64,000 bases of DNA from Synechococcus sp. RCC307 (lineage in GTDB: Bacteria; Cyanobacteriota; Cyanobacteriia; PCC-6307; Cyanobiaceae). Positions 12,227 to 20,346 of this stretch are shown piece by piece. The notes below the pieces were generated by a model that did not search any database, was not told the DNA's origin, and saw nothing but the letters and a program-made list of their open reading frames with translations. Position numbers and translations under genes: made by a program. Each line of letters starts with the position of its first letter. Position 1 is the stretch's first letter. Location of the stretch: contig CT978603.1 of the NCBI GenBank assembly GCA_000063525.1, positions 1,917,105 to 1,981,104 on the forward strand, in the 5' to 3' direction.

Positions 12227-12723
12227 AACCATTCCATGCCGCCCAACTGGTTGTGAATGGAGTGGCCGTAGGTCATGAACAACAGGATGTAAGCGTTGAA
12301 ACCAATCAGGCCGAGCCAGGCCGGCGGCCAAACGCGCAACCTCACCAGATCAAGGCGTGCCAGCAGTAGCGCTGCTGTGAGCACCAAGAGATCAGCAAAA
12401 CCAGGCATGTAGAGCAGGTACATCCCCCCAACCACCACCACCAGCAGGGTCACCACCAAGGTGAGTGCTTTGCTGGCTGCCATGAACAGAGAGATCTGGC
12501 GCAGCACCAGTTCCGGCAAGGTGCAGAACGAGACCACGATCACCACCTGGGAGAGCGAAAGCACCCAGTAGGCCTCATCCACCAAGGACTGATCGGCAAC
12601 GCTGGAGCGGATGTCTTCCTGCAGCAGGCCCCAGTGGGCTCCCAGATAGACACTGATCAAGGCGAGCAGGATCAGCATCGGGGCCCGGGCGGGCAACGTC
12701 AGCCAACGAAGGAAGAAGGACAT
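12190..12723 (-). CDS. conserved polytopic membrane protein, function unknown
   Basis: A 177-residue protein beginning MSFFLRWLTLPARAPMLILL, with an N-terminal membrane anchor, a short loop (QEDIRSSVADQSLVDEAYW) and three to four further hydrophobic segments. The C-terminal MTYGHSIHNQLGGMEWFQWL looks like a loop or amphipathic end. I recognise no named domain. The ATG at 12723 overlaps by one base the stop of the upstream NIL-ferredoxin gene, so the pair is translationally coupled and may work together. It overlaps the end of slt on the opposite strand. Confidence 0.75.
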   Translation of the reverse strand: MSFFLRWLTLPARAPMLILLALISVYLGAHWGLLQEDIRSSVADQSLVDEAYWVLSLSQVVIVVSFCTLPELVLRQISLFMAASKALTLVVTLLVVVVGGMYLLYMPGFADLLVLTAALLLARLDLVRLRVWPPAWLGLIGFNAYILLFMTYGHSIHNQLGGMEWFQWLVNLSPSKA

Positions 12724-13127
12724 CAGAGCTTCAGGCTGATGGCATCCAGCGGGCAGACAGCAATGCACTGCTCGCAGACGACGCAGCGGCGCTGATCAAA
12801 CTGCAGTCGCCAGTCTGGTGTGCTGCAGCTCAAGGCGCCACTGGGACAAACACTGGAGCAAATACCGCAATCGACGCAGCGCTCCGGGTCGATGGCGATC
12901 TCTCCAGCCGCTGAGCTGATCGACAACCCAAGGCTCATCAACCACTCCTGGGCGGCATCGAGCTCATCAATGTCGCCGGAGAGCTCCACCACCAACGTGC
13001 CGCGTTGATTGGGAGCCACCTGGGCGCGGATGATGCGCGAAGCCACGTCGTAGTCGACGGCCAACCGATAGGTGATCGGCTGATGCACGGCTTCCCGAGG
13101 GAATTGCAGCGTCAAGCGACGCTTCAC
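12723..13127 (-). CDS. NIL domain / two 4Fe-4S ferredoxin-type protein
   Basis: A 134-residue cytoplasmic iron-sulfur protein. The N-terminal half (residues 3-72) matches a NIL domain, the small ligand-binding module seen at the end of MetN transporters, including NQRGTLVVELSGDIDELDAA. The C-terminal half has two CxxCxxCxxxCP clusters: Cys 84/87/90/94 and 115/118/121/125. I chose the GTG at 13127 because it gives the family N terminus (V/M)KRRLTLQFP; earlier ATGs would overlap the divergent TxlA-like gene. The architecture is common in cyanobacteria and in methionine/homocysteine metabolism elsewhere, but the electron partner is not known here. Confidence 0.88.
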   Translation of the reverse strand: MKRRLTLQFPREAVHQPITYRLAVDYDVASRIIRAQVAPNQRGTLVVELSGDIDELDAAQEWLMSLGLSISSAAGEIAIDPERCVDCGICSSVCPSGALSCSTPDWRLQFDQRRCVVCEQCIAVCPLDAISLKL

Positions 13128-13182
13128 GGCACACAGGGGAGCATCGCTGCCAGCATGGCAGCGCCCCAACAGCGCCGCAGCC

Positions 13183-13746
13183 ATGAGCAGCACCCCTGCC
13201 GGCCCCGAATTCCCTGGGAAGAGGCTCCCTCAGCTGGTGCTACTGCTGCTGGCCATCGTTGTGGTGGCTGTGGTTTGGCTGGAGGGCGGTCGCTCCGAGG
13301 GCGACCTGCTCGATCAGATGGCCCGGCGCTCACTGCCTTTGGAGCAAGCCCTGAGCAACGGCAAGCCCTCGGTGGTCGAGTTCTATGCGGACTGGTGTGA
13401 GTCGTGCCGAACCATGGCTCCCGGCATGGAGCAAATGGTCAAAGACCATCCCCAGGTCGATCTGGTTTTGCTGAATGTCGACAACCCCAGCTGGCAGCCC
13501 CAAGTGCAGCGCTGGAACGTCAATGGCATTCCCCATCTGCAGCTCTTTGATGCCAATGGCGAGAGCCGTGGGCAGTCGATTGGCTTACGCCAACCGCAAG
13601 AGCTGAGCGCCATCGCCGTCGCCCTGGAAACCGGCGAACCCCTGCCCACCCTGGCGGGCATCGGCGCCATCAGCAGCTTGGATCCCTCCGAGGAGCCCAG
13701 TCGGCGTGACATCAGCAGCAACGTGGGCCCGCGCAGCCACGGCTAA
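13183..13746 (+). CDS. txlA: membrane-anchored thioredoxin-like protein, TxlA/HCF164 type
   Basis: A 187-residue protein with one N-terminal transmembrane segment (about residues 16-33) followed by a thioredoxin fold. The active site is WCESC (Cys 72 and Cys 75) in [14 protein letters not shown], and the cis-Pro motif GIPHLQLFD is present. The family (HCF164 in plastids, TxlA in cyanobacteria) passes reductant across the thylakoid membrane and is needed for cytochrome and photosystem assembly. It is divergent from the NIL-ferredoxin gene, with 55 bases between starts, and its stop overlaps the murG stop by four bases. Confidence 0.9.
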   Translation: MSSTPAGPEFPGKRLPQLVLLLLAIVVVAVVWLEGGRSEGDLLDQMARRSLPLEQALSNGKPSVVEFYADWCESCRTMAPGMEQMVKDHPQVDLVLLNVDNPSWQPQVQRWNVNGIPHLQLFDANGESRGQSIGLRQPQELSAIAVALETGEPLPTLAGIGAISSLDPSEEPSRRDISSNVGPRSHG

Positions 13747-14825
13747 GCCTCAGCAGCGAGATCTTGCAGCAGCTGGGAGAGCAAGCGATCGGCATCACGA
13801 ACCGCCAACCGCTCCATGCCTTGGCGGAGCAAGCGCAGCGGATCTGCCGCTGGATCACAGCCCCGCAAGCGGGGGCCCAGCAGGTTCCAAAGCATGCGCC
13901 GCAACCCAGGCTCATTTGGACCATGCTGCGCCACGATCACAGCGGCTCCAACGGCAGCCGCAGCAGCGGCATTGGCGCTCTGGTGGTCATCGGCGGCCTG
14001 AGGGAAAGGCACCAACACCGCTGGGGTTCCGCAGACGGCCAACTCGCTGAGGCTGCCCGCACCAGCCCGTGAAATCGCTAGATCCGCGTGCTGCAGCAAC
14101 GCCGGGATCTCCTCACTAAACGGACGCTCGCTGTAGGCCGGGTGCTCGAGCTGTCCCTGATCCGGATCGACGTGGCCGCTGAGATGCACGATGCGGCACC
14201 CCATGGCGAGCAATGCAGGGGCTGCCGCACGCACCATCCGGTTCAAACCAACCGCGCCTTGACTCCCGCCAATCACCAGCAGCAGGGGGCCATCCCCAGC
14301 AGGCACCCAATCTGGGCAGGCAGCTGGCTTAAGAAAGTCCTCCCGCACCGGAGTACCGGTGACTTCCGGACGGCAACCGCTCAGGTAATCAGCCGCCTGC
14401 GGCAAACCGAGGGCCACACGGCTGCAAAAGCGGCCAAACAGGCGGGTCACTTGGCCGGGGATCGCATTGGATTCATGCAGCACCACCGGCCGGCGGCAGA
14501 GGCGCGCCGCCAAGATCGCCGGGGCCGCGATGTAGCCGCCCGTGGTGAAGACCACCGCGCACTCCTGCTTGCGAATCAGGCGCGTCACAGGCCAAGCACT
14601 CCAAAGCAACTGAATCAGTTGCTTGAGCTTGCGCAGGCCTCGGCCCTGCAAACCGCCAGCCCGCACAGTGAATAGGGGGTAACGGCTGGGAACCAGTTGG
14701 CGTTCGAGGCGATCGGGAACCCCCAACCAGCGCACACTCCAGGTTTCTGGCATGCGGTCAGCAACCGCCAAGGCCGGAAACAGATGGCCGCCAGTGCCGC
14801 TGGCTGCAATCAGAAGCCGAGGCAT
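13743..14825 (-). CDS. murG: UDP-N-acetylglucosamine:lipid I GlcNAc transferase
   Basis: MurG adds GlcNAc to lipid I to form lipid II on the cytoplasmic face of the membrane. The 360-residue product starts at ATG 14825 with [20 protein letters not shown], the canonical glycine-rich N-terminal loop. The [12 protein letters not shown] and [12 protein letters not shown] motifs follow, then [12 protein letters not shown] and the nucleotide-binding region with [24 protein letters not shown]. Reading upstream to 14987 adds unrelated sequence. It converges on the TxlA-like gene with overlapping stops and diverges from an exported protein gene 50 bases away. Confidence 0.96.
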   Translation of the reverse strand: MPRLLIAASGTGGHLFPALAVADRMPETWSVRWLGVPDRLERQLVPSRYPLFTVRAGGLQGRGLRKLKQLIQLLWSAWPVTRLIRKQECAVVFTTGGYIAAPAILAARLCRRPVVLHESNAIPGQVTRLFGRFCSRVALGLPQAADYLSGCRPEVTGTPVREDFLKPAACPDWVPAGDGPLLLVIGGSQGAVGLNRMVRAAAPALLAMGCRIVHLSGHVDPDQGQLEHPAYSERPFSEEIPALLQHADLAISRAGAGSLSELAVCGTPAVLVPFPQAADDHQSANAAAAAAVGAAVIVAQHGPNEPGLRRMLWNLLGPRLRGCDPAADPLRLLRQGMERLAVRDADRLLSQLLQDLAAEA

Positions 14826-14875
14826 GGACGCACAAGACGGGGCGCCTAACTTAAGGATCCCTGCGACGGCGTGCC

Positions 14876-15604
14876 GTGACTGCAACACCCTGGCTCTCCC
14901 TGCTGCTCGGGGGTGTTTTGTCCTGCCAAATCCCAGCGGCCCATGCCCAGTTGAGCGGAGCGCTGGTGGACCAACTGGAGAGCGCACTGAATAACGGTGA
15001 TGTGAGTGCCCTAGCGGACTTGGTAGCCAGCAGCGATGAAATCGGCGGCAGCGAGTTGGAAACCCGCTACAGCCAACTGCGCCGTCAGTTTCCTGATAGC
15101 CAATGGACCTTGGCCGCGGGCCAAGACCTCGCCGATGGGCGCAACACCCTGAACGTGAGCGTGGTGGGCAACGGCAGCCAAGACGGCCGCGACTTCCGCC
15201 TGCAGGCCAGCCAAACCCTGGCGGTGCGTAGTAACGGGCTCACCCTCGGCAGCCAGGAGGTGCTGGCGGAAGAATCCATCGTTCGCAGCGGTGAGCGCGA
15301 TCTAGCGGTGAGTGTGATGGCCCCCGACACGGTGCTAACCGGGCAGCGCTACGACCTCGACGTGCTCATGGATGATCCGCTCAAGGACGCAACCTTGGCG
15401 GGCGGCTTAACCGAGCTCACCGAAGCGGATCTGCTGCAGGAGGAGAGCCCTGAGATTGAACTGGGCGCCCTCAATGCCGGCGGCATTTTTAAAACAATCC
15501 AGGCCCCGTACCAACCCGGGCGCCAAGCCTGGGCAGCCCTGCTGCTGCACCCCGAAGGCACGGTCAGCATCAGCCGCACGGTGCGGGTGGTGAATCGTCT
15601 TTGA
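14876..15604 (+). CDS. exported protein of unknown function
   Basis: A 242-residue protein with a GTG start and a clear signal peptide: hydrophobic [19 protein letters not shown] with an AHA-Q type cleavage site near residue 24. The mature part is acidic and seems to be two regions: a helical/NTF2-like first part with [22 protein letters not shown], and a beta-rich second part ending in [15 protein letters not shown] do not recognise a named family, though it looks conserved and folded. It is divergent from murG and overlaps the 3' end of the convergent dehydrogenase gene by 35 bases. Confidence 0.75.
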   Translation: MTATPWLSLLLGGVLSCQIPAAHAQLSGALVDQLESALNNGDVSALADLVASSDEIGGSELETRYSQLRRQFPDSQWTLAAGQDLADGRNTLNVSVVGNGSQDGRDFRLQASQTLAVRSNGLTLGSQEVLAEESIVRSGERDLAVSVMAPDTVLTGQRYDLDVLMDDPLKDATLAGGLTELTEADLLQEESPEIELGALNAGGIFKTIQAPYQPGRQAWAALLLHPEGTVSISRTVRVVNRL

Positions 15605-16466
15605 ACCAGCGCAGCAACGCTGAAACATCTTCCTGGCCGTGGCCTTGCTGCATCAAGCGGTCTTCCATTGCTGCCACCTGCTCGGTGATCGGCAGCTGAA
15701 GCCCACAACCCTCCGCTGCCGCCAGGGCGATCCCGAGATCCTTGCGGTGCAGCTCAAGCTTGAAACCAAGCGGGAACTGCTGCTCGAGCATTGATGGGGC
15801 GCGATGGCGCAAGGCCCAAGAGCCTGCCGCCCCCTCCTGCAGGGCCGCCACCAAGTCGCTCATCGGCAAGCCCAACCGCTGACCCAACGCCAGCGCTTCA
15901 GCCACCGCCGCATAGCTACCGGCCACCAGCACTTGGTTCACAGCCTTGGCCCGCTGGCCTGAACCCAACGGCCCCAGGTGGGTGATGGTGCCGCCCACCA
16001 CCTCCAAAACAGGGCGAGCCCGCTCCAGATCGCTGGCCTCACCGCCCACCAACACCGACAGCGTGCCGAGGCGTGCGCCTTCGGTGCCGCCGGTCACCGG
16101 GGCATCCAACCAGCTCAAGCCGCACTGGGCGGCCTCAGCCGCCAGCCGCTGCGTGCTGGCCGAATCAATGGTGGAGAAATCAACAATCAAGCCACCGGGC
16201 TCAGCCCCCGCTAGGAGCCCAGACGGCCCCTGCAAAACAGCCTCCACAGCCGCTGCATCGGTGAGGCAGAGCGCATGGATCTGGGCTGAGGCCGCCGCCT
16301 CAGCTGGGCTGGCCGCCACGTGGGCTCCGGCGGCTTGCAACGGCTGCTGCCGCTCAGGGCTGCGGTTGTGCACGGTGAGGGGAACACTGGCAGCCAGGAG
16401 ATTGGCGGCCATCGGTTGGCCCAGAGCCCCAAGACCGATGAAGCAAACCGGAATGTTTGCAGCCAT
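15570..16466 (-). CDS. NAD(P)-dependent beta-hydroxyacid dehydrogenase (3-hydroxyisobutyrate dehydrogenase family)
   Basis: A 298-residue protein with the N-terminal Rossmann motif CFIGLGALGQPMAANL, the substrate-binding signature LDAPVTGGTEGA, and the catalytic lysine in GQRAKAVNQVL. Members of this family reduce or oxidise 3-hydroxyisobutyrate, tartronate semialdehyde, glyoxylate or succinic semialdehyde. In a cyanobacterium glyoxylate or tartronate semialdehyde reduction in photorespiration is plausible, but the sequence alone does not decide. The ATG at 16466 gives the family N terminus. It overlaps the exported-protein gene at its 3' end and diverges from a possible small gene at 16558. 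Confidence 0.88.
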   Translation of the reverse strand: MAANIPVCFIGLGALGQPMAANLLAASVPLTVHNRSPERQQPLQAAGAHVAASPAEAAASAQIHALCLTDAAAVEAVLQGPSGLLAGAEPGGLIVDFSTIDSASTQRLAAEAAQCGLSWLDAPVTGGTEGARLGTLSVLVGGEASDLERARPVLEVVGGTITHLGPLGSGQRAKAVNQVLVAGSYAAVAEALALGQRLGLPMSDLVAALQEGAAGSWALRHRAPSMLEQQFPLGFKLELHRKDLGIALAAAEGCGLQLPITEQVAAMEDRLMQQGHGQEDVSALLRWFKDDSPPAPCG

Positions 16467-16557
16467 GGCTTGCCGGCTCCAGGCCGAATCGCGACGATGC
16501 GGCCATCGTGCTGCAGTCCGTGCCGTGGCCCCAACTTGGGTCAACAGTCCTGTGCTG

Positions 16558-16743
16558 ATGGAGGCGCTGGAGCGCTACCAGCAAGGGCGCTTGCCGCAGC
16601 AGATGCGCCACTGGATTCGAGCCCTATTGGAGCTCCCAGAGCACACCCCTGAACTGGCAGAGGAGCTTTTGGTTCAACGGCCAAATAGCAGCCACAACAG
16701 CAGCACCACGGCGATGGTGATCACCCACCAGGGCAACCCCTGA
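16558..16743 (+). CDS. possible small soluble protein (61 aa)
   Basis: A short frame reading MEALERYQQGRLPQQMRHWIRALLELPEHTPELAEELL, which has the look of a real helical protein. The last 20 residues are the antisense of the membrane segment of the 52-residue ORF on the other strand, so either this gene is shorter in function or one of the pair is spurious. A GTG two codons earlier is an alternative start. It diverges from the dehydrogenase gene. I recognise no family; coding status is uncertain. Confidence 0.4.
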   Translation: MEALERYQQGRLPQQMRHWIRALLELPEHTPELAEELLVQRPNSSHNSSTTAMVITHQGNP

Positions 16744-16832
16744 CGGCGGCGGGTCCCACCAGAACCAGACCGACGCCCATGGCGCTTGTCCCAGAACTGA
16801 CGGGAGAGATCTCGCTCGCGATCGGTGACCAC
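16674..16832 (-). CDS. 52-residue C-tail-anchored membrane protein
   Basis: A short frame starting at GTG 16832, 11 bases after the pgk stop on the same strand. The product has a charged N-terminal half (TDRERDLSRQFWDKRHGRR), a flexible basic linker, and a single C-terminal hydrophobic helix (WWVITIAVVLLLWLLFGR). This layout, soluble head then tail anchor, is typical of real small membrane proteins and unlikely by chance. It is probably expressed as read-through from pgk. I recognise no family. It overlaps the possible gene at 16558-16743 on the opposite strand by 70 bases. Confidence 0.6.
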   Translation of the reverse strand: MVTDRERDLSRQFWDKRHGRRSGSGGTRRRQGLPWWVITIAVVLLLWLLFGR

Positions 16833-16843
16833 CGGGTCTGACC

Positions 16844-18052
16844 TCAGGCGGCTTCGTCGAGGGCAGCCACACCAGGCAGCACCTTGCCTTCGAGCAGCTC
16901 AAGGCTGGCGCCACCGCCGGTGGAGATGTGGGACATCTGGGCGGCCAGGCCAGCCTTCTCAACGGCAGCCACCGAGTCGCCGCCACCAATGATGGTGCAG
17001 CAGCCCTTGGCGCTCAGCTCAGCCAGGGTGGTGGCGATGGCGTTGGTGCCAGCGGCAAATTTGTCGAACTCGAACACGCCCATGGGGCCGTTCCAAATCA
17101 CGGTCTTGCAATCACCCAGGGCGTCCTGGAAGACCTTGATGGAGTCAGGACCAATGTCCAGACCCATCCAGCCCTCAGGGATGGCATCGATGGAAGCCAC
17201 TTGGCTGTTGGCATCGGGAGCGAAGTTGTCAGCCAGCACCACATCGGTGGGCAGCAGCAGCTGAACGCCCTTGGCCTTGGCCTTGGCCTCCAGCTCCTTG
17301 GCGAGCTCGAGCTTGTCTTCTTCCACCAAGCTCTTGCCCACCGAGAGGCCGCGGGCTTTGTAGAAGGTGAAGATCATGCCGCCACCGATCAGCACCTTGT
17401 CGCACTTGTCGATCAGGGCTTCCAGCACGCCGATCTTGCTGCTGACTTTGGAGCCACCAACGATGGCGGCCAGGGGGCGCTTGGGATCGTCAACGGCGCC
17501 TTGCAGGTACTGCAGCTCCTTCTCCATCAGGTAGCCAGCCACGCTCGGGCTCAGGTACTTGGTCACGCCTTCGGTGGAGGCATGGGCACGGTGAGCAGCG
17601 CCGAAGGCGTCGTTCACATAGACCTCAGCGAGGGCAGCCAGCTTTTCGGCGAAGCCAGATTCGTTCTTCTCTTCTTCTGCGAAGAAGCGCACGTTCTCCA
17701 GCAGGACCACATCGCCGTCGGCCATGGCGGCCACCTTGGCCTCAGCATCGCTACCGATGCAGCTATCGGTCTTGGCGACAGGGGCGCCGAGCAATTCGCT
17801 CAGACGCGCAGCCACTGGGGTGAGGCGCATGTCTTCGTTGACTTGGCCCTTGGGACGGCCGAAGTGGGCCGAGAGGATCACCTTGGCGCCCTTACCGGTC
17901 AGATCTTTGATGGTGGGCAGGGCTGCACGGATGCGGGTGTCATCAGTAATGGCGCCGGCATCGTTGAGGGGAACGTTGAAATCCACGCGCACCAACACAC
18001 GCTTGCCGCGCAGGGCATCACTGTTCAGTGCCGACAAGGAGCGCTTGGCCAT
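16844..18052 (-). CDS. pgk: phosphoglycerate kinase
   Basis: Pgk transfers phosphate between ATP and 3-phosphoglycerate in the Calvin cycle and glycolysis. It is 402 residues, normal for bacteria. Visible motifs are [14 protein letters not shown] at the N terminus, the basic patch [16 protein letters not shown], and [12 protein letters not shown]; the C-terminal nucleotide loop includes WNGPMGVFE and [13 protein letters not shown]. The start ATG is at 18052. It diverges from the universal stress protein gene with about 100 bases between starts, which contains no other gene I can support. A tiny membrane-protein ORF follows 11 bases after its stop. Confidence 0.98.
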   Translation of the reverse strand: MAKRSLSALNSDALRGKRVLVRVDFNVPLNDAGAITDDTRIRAALPTIKDLTGKGAKVILSAHFGRPKGQVNEDMRLTPVAARLSELLGAPVAKTDSCIGSDAEAKVAAMADGDVVLLENVRFFAEEEKNESGFAEKLAALAEVYVNDAFGAAHRAHASTEGVTKYLSPSVAGYLMEKELQYLQGAVDDPKRPLAAIVGGSKVSSKIGVLEALIDKCDKVLIGGGMIFTFYKARGLSVGKSLVEEDKLELAKELEAKAKAKGVQLLLPTDVVLADNFAPDANSQVASIDAIPEGWMGLDIGPDSIKVFQDALGDCKTVIWNGPMGVFEFDKFAAGTNAIATTLAELSAKGCCTIIGGGDSVAAVEKAGLAAQMSHISTGGGASLELLEGKVLPGVAALDEAA

Positions 18053-18155
18053 AGTGCGTGGGAGGTGGAAGCGCGGCGAGTTTACCCTTCAAACCTCGAG
18101 GCATTGATCGATGCCGGCGGCGAGCTAAGACAAAGACAGGGCCTTTGGCAGCGCC

Positions 18156-18539
18156 ATGTTCCGCACCGTTCTGTTTCCCTTTGACCAAAGCCGCGCAGCC
18201 ATGGACATCGCGGCGACGGTGCTGCAGCTGGTGCAGCAACACGACAGCAAGCTGGTATTGCTGTCCGTGGTGGAGGAAGGCAGCAACTCCATGGGGGATG
18301 TGGATGCCGTGGCGCAGCTCCTGCAAAAAGCGCACGACACCTTTGCCGAAGCGGGCATCGAATGCGAACTGATCGAGCGGGAGGGCAAACCAGCCTTTGT
18401 GATTGGCGATGTGGCCGATGAGATCGAGGCCGACTTGATCGTGATGGGCACCCGCGGCATCAACCTGGAGCAGGCCAGCAGCAGCACCGCAGCACGGGTA
18501 ATCCAGCTAGCCCCCTGCCCTGTTCTGGTGGTGCCGTGA
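18156..18539 (+). CDS. universal stress protein (UspA family)
   Basis: A 127-residue single-domain Usp. It starts MFRTVLFPFDQSRAAMDIA, with the typical beta-strand and Asp/Ser turn, and ends with the ATP-type loop: VMGTRGINLEQASSSTAARVIQLAPCPVLVVP. The glycine-X2-G-X9-S/T pattern of the nucleotide-binding subfamily is only approximately met. A role in stress tolerance is known for the family; the specific signal is unknown. Its stop codon overlaps the GTG start of the GTPase gene (GTGA), so the pair is translationally coupled. Confidence 0.9.
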   Translation: MFRTVLFPFDQSRAAMDIAATVLQLVQQHDSKLVLLSVVEEGSNSMGDVDAVAQLLQKAHDTFAEAGIECELIEREGKPAFVIGDVADEIEADLIVMGTRGINLEQASSSTAARVIQLAPCPVLVVP

Positions 18540-19399
18540 GCGCACCTGCGATCCAGTGGTATCCGGGCCACATTGCCAAGGCTGAACAGCAGCTCACCCA
18601 GCACCTCAGCAAGGTGGATTTGGTGATTGAGGTGCGCGATGCGCGCATCCCGATGGCCACAGGCCATCCCCACCTGCAGCGCTGGATCAAGGGCAAACAA
18701 CACCTCTTGGTGATCAACCGGCGCGACATGGTGTCGGCGCAGGCGCGGCAGGCCTGGGATGAATGGTTCCGCAGCCAGGGGCAGACGCCCTGGTGGTGCG
18801 ACGCGAAAGCCGGCACTGGCGTCAAGCAGGTGCAACAGGCCGCCATCCGCGCTGGCGAGCAACTCAATGAGCGGCGCCGCAAACGGGGCATGCGACCCAG
18901 GCCCGTGCGGGCCTTGACCCTGGGATTCCCCAATGTGGGCAAATCAGCTTTGATTAACCGGCTGGTCCGCCAAAAGGTGGTCGACAGCGCCCGGCGCGCC
19001 GGTGTGACCCGCACGCTGCGCTGGGTGCGGCTGGGCCAAAGCCTGGATTTATTGGATGCACCCGGTGTGCTTCCGCCGCGGCTGGATAACCAGCAAGCCG
19101 CCCTGCATCTGGCCCTCTGCGATGACATTGGCCAGGCCGCCTACGACGGCGAAGGCGTCGCCCTGGCATTTCTCGAAATGCTGGTGGCGCTGGAGCAGCA
19201 ACCCGCTGCTGCCGTGCCGCCGCAACTGCTGGAGCAGCGCTACGGCATCGCCGTGGAGGCTGGCCCTGGGGCTGCTAACGCCTGGTTGAGCGCAGCGGCG
19301 CTGAAGCACACCTCCGGCCAGAGCGAACGCATGGCCCAACGGCTCCTCGATGACTACCGCCGTTCAGTGTTGGGGCCGATTGCCCTGGAGCTGCCATGA
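18536..19399 (+). CDS. rbgA: circularly permuted GTPase, YlqF/RbgA-like ribosome biogenesis factor
   Basis: A 287-residue GTPase with permuted motif order: the G4 motif NRRD is at residues 61-64, before the G1 P-loop GFPNVGKS at 130-137 and the G3 DAPG at 174-177. The N-terminal QWYPGHIAKAEQ is the family signature. RbgA assists late assembly of the large ribosomal subunit. Unlike most G4 motifs (NKxD) the second residue is Arg. It is coupled to the universal stress protein gene upstream (GTG start at 18536) and to a pseudouridine synthase downstream (ATGA at 19396). Confidence 0.93.
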   Translation: MSAPAIQWYPGHIAKAEQQLTQHLSKVDLVIEVRDARIPMATGHPHLQRWIKGKQHLLVINRRDMVSAQARQAWDEWFRSQGQTPWWCDAKAGTGVKQVQQAAIRAGEQLNERRRKRGMRPRPVRALTLGFPNVGKSALINRLVRQKVVDSARRAGVTRTLRWVRLGQSLDLLDAPGVLPPRLDNQQAALHLALCDDIGQAAYDGEGVALAFLEMLVALEQQPAAAVPPQLLEQRYGIAVEAGPGAANAWLSAAALKHTSGQSERMAQRLLDDYRRSVLGPIALELP

Positions 19400-20346
19400 A
19401 TGGCTTTGGCGAGGGGGAAGGCGAGCTACTGACGCTCCACTACCCCAAGCCCCTGCCGATGCGTCTGGACCGTTGGCTGGTGAGCCAGCGGCCTGAGCAA
19501 AGCCGCGCGCGGATTCAGAAATTCATCGAAGCCGGCTATGTGCGGGTCAATGGCACCACCGGCCGCGCCAAAACGCCCCTGCGCCACGGCGATGAAATCA
19601 AGCTGTGGATGCCGCCTCCAGAGCCACTGCCCTACCTGCAGCCTGAGCCGATGGATCTCGATGTGCTCTTTGAAGATGAGCACCTGATCGTGATCAACAA
19701 ACCAGCTGGCTTGACGGTGCATCCAGCCCCGGGGAACAAAGACGGAACCCTGGTGAACGGGTTGCTTCACCACTGCCCCGACTTACCGGGCATCAGCGGC
19801 AAGCTGCGACCTGGGATCGTGCATCGCCTCGATAAAGACACCACCGGCTGCATCGTGATCGCCAAGAGCCAGCAGGCCTTGGTGAAGCTGCAGGTGCAAA
19901 TCCAAAAGCGCGTGGCCTCCCGCGAATACCTCGCCGTGGTGCATGGGGTGCCGGCCGGCGAGAGCGGCACGATCGTTGGAGCCATTGGTCGCCACCCTGT
20001 CGACCGCAAGAAATATGCGGTGGTGAGTAGCGACAACGGGCGCTACGCCTGCACCCACTGGAGCCTGCAGGAACGACTCGGCGACTACTCACTGCTGCGC
20101 TTCAAGCTCGACACCGGCCGCACCCACCAAATCCGGGTGCACTGCGCCCATCGCAACCACCCGGTGGTGGGGGATCCCACCTACAGCCGTTGCCGCAAGT
20201 TGCCCATCGAGCTGCCGGGGCAAGCCCTCCATGCGGTGCAGCTGGGCTTGGATCACCCGATCACTGGCGAGCGGATGGTGTTCGAGGCCCCACTGCCTGA
20301 GGTGCTGGAAAAACTGCTGGCGGTGCTGCGCAAGCGAGCCGCTTAG
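19396..20346 (+). CDS. rluD: RluD-type 23S rRNA pseudouridine synthase
   Basis: A 316-residue protein with an N-terminal S4 RNA-binding domain (RLDRWLVSQRPEQSRARIQ, residues 23-42) and an RluA-type catalytic domain. The catalytic aspartate is in HRLDKDTTG at about residue 146. NKPAGLTVHP, the later RTHQIRVHC and GDPTYS motifs are all present. RluD converts uridines in helix 69 of 23S rRNA, fitting its pairing with the RbgA-like GTPase in one ribosome-maturation operon. Its stop overlaps that of the convergent CBM2 gene by four bases. Confidence 0.92.
   Translation: MNGFGEGEGELLTLHYPKPLPMRLDRWLVSQRPEQSRARIQKFIEAGYVRVNGTTGRAKTPLRHGDEIKLWMPPPEPLPYLQPEPMDLDVLFEDEHLIVINKPAGLTVHPAPGNKDGTLVNGLLHHCPDLPGISGKLRPGIVHRLDKDTTGCIVIAKSQQALVKLQVQIQKRVASREYLAVVHGVPAGESGTIVGAIGRHPVDRKKYAVVSSDNGRYACTHWSLQERLGDYSLLRFKLDTGRTHQIRVHCAHRNHPVVGDPTYSRCRKLPIELPGQALHAVQLGLDHPITGERMVFEAPLPEVLEKLLAVLRKRAA

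Noticed and set aside
18100-18115. Inverted repeat GGCAT-N6-ATGCC between pgk and the universal stress gene
   Set aside because: Only five base pairs per arm in GC-rich DNA. I cannot separate it from chance.
16928-18184. 418-residue open frame antisense to pgk
   Set aside because: It is a shadow of pgk caused by codon bias in GC-rich DNA. pgk is certain, and the antisense product has no recognisable motif.
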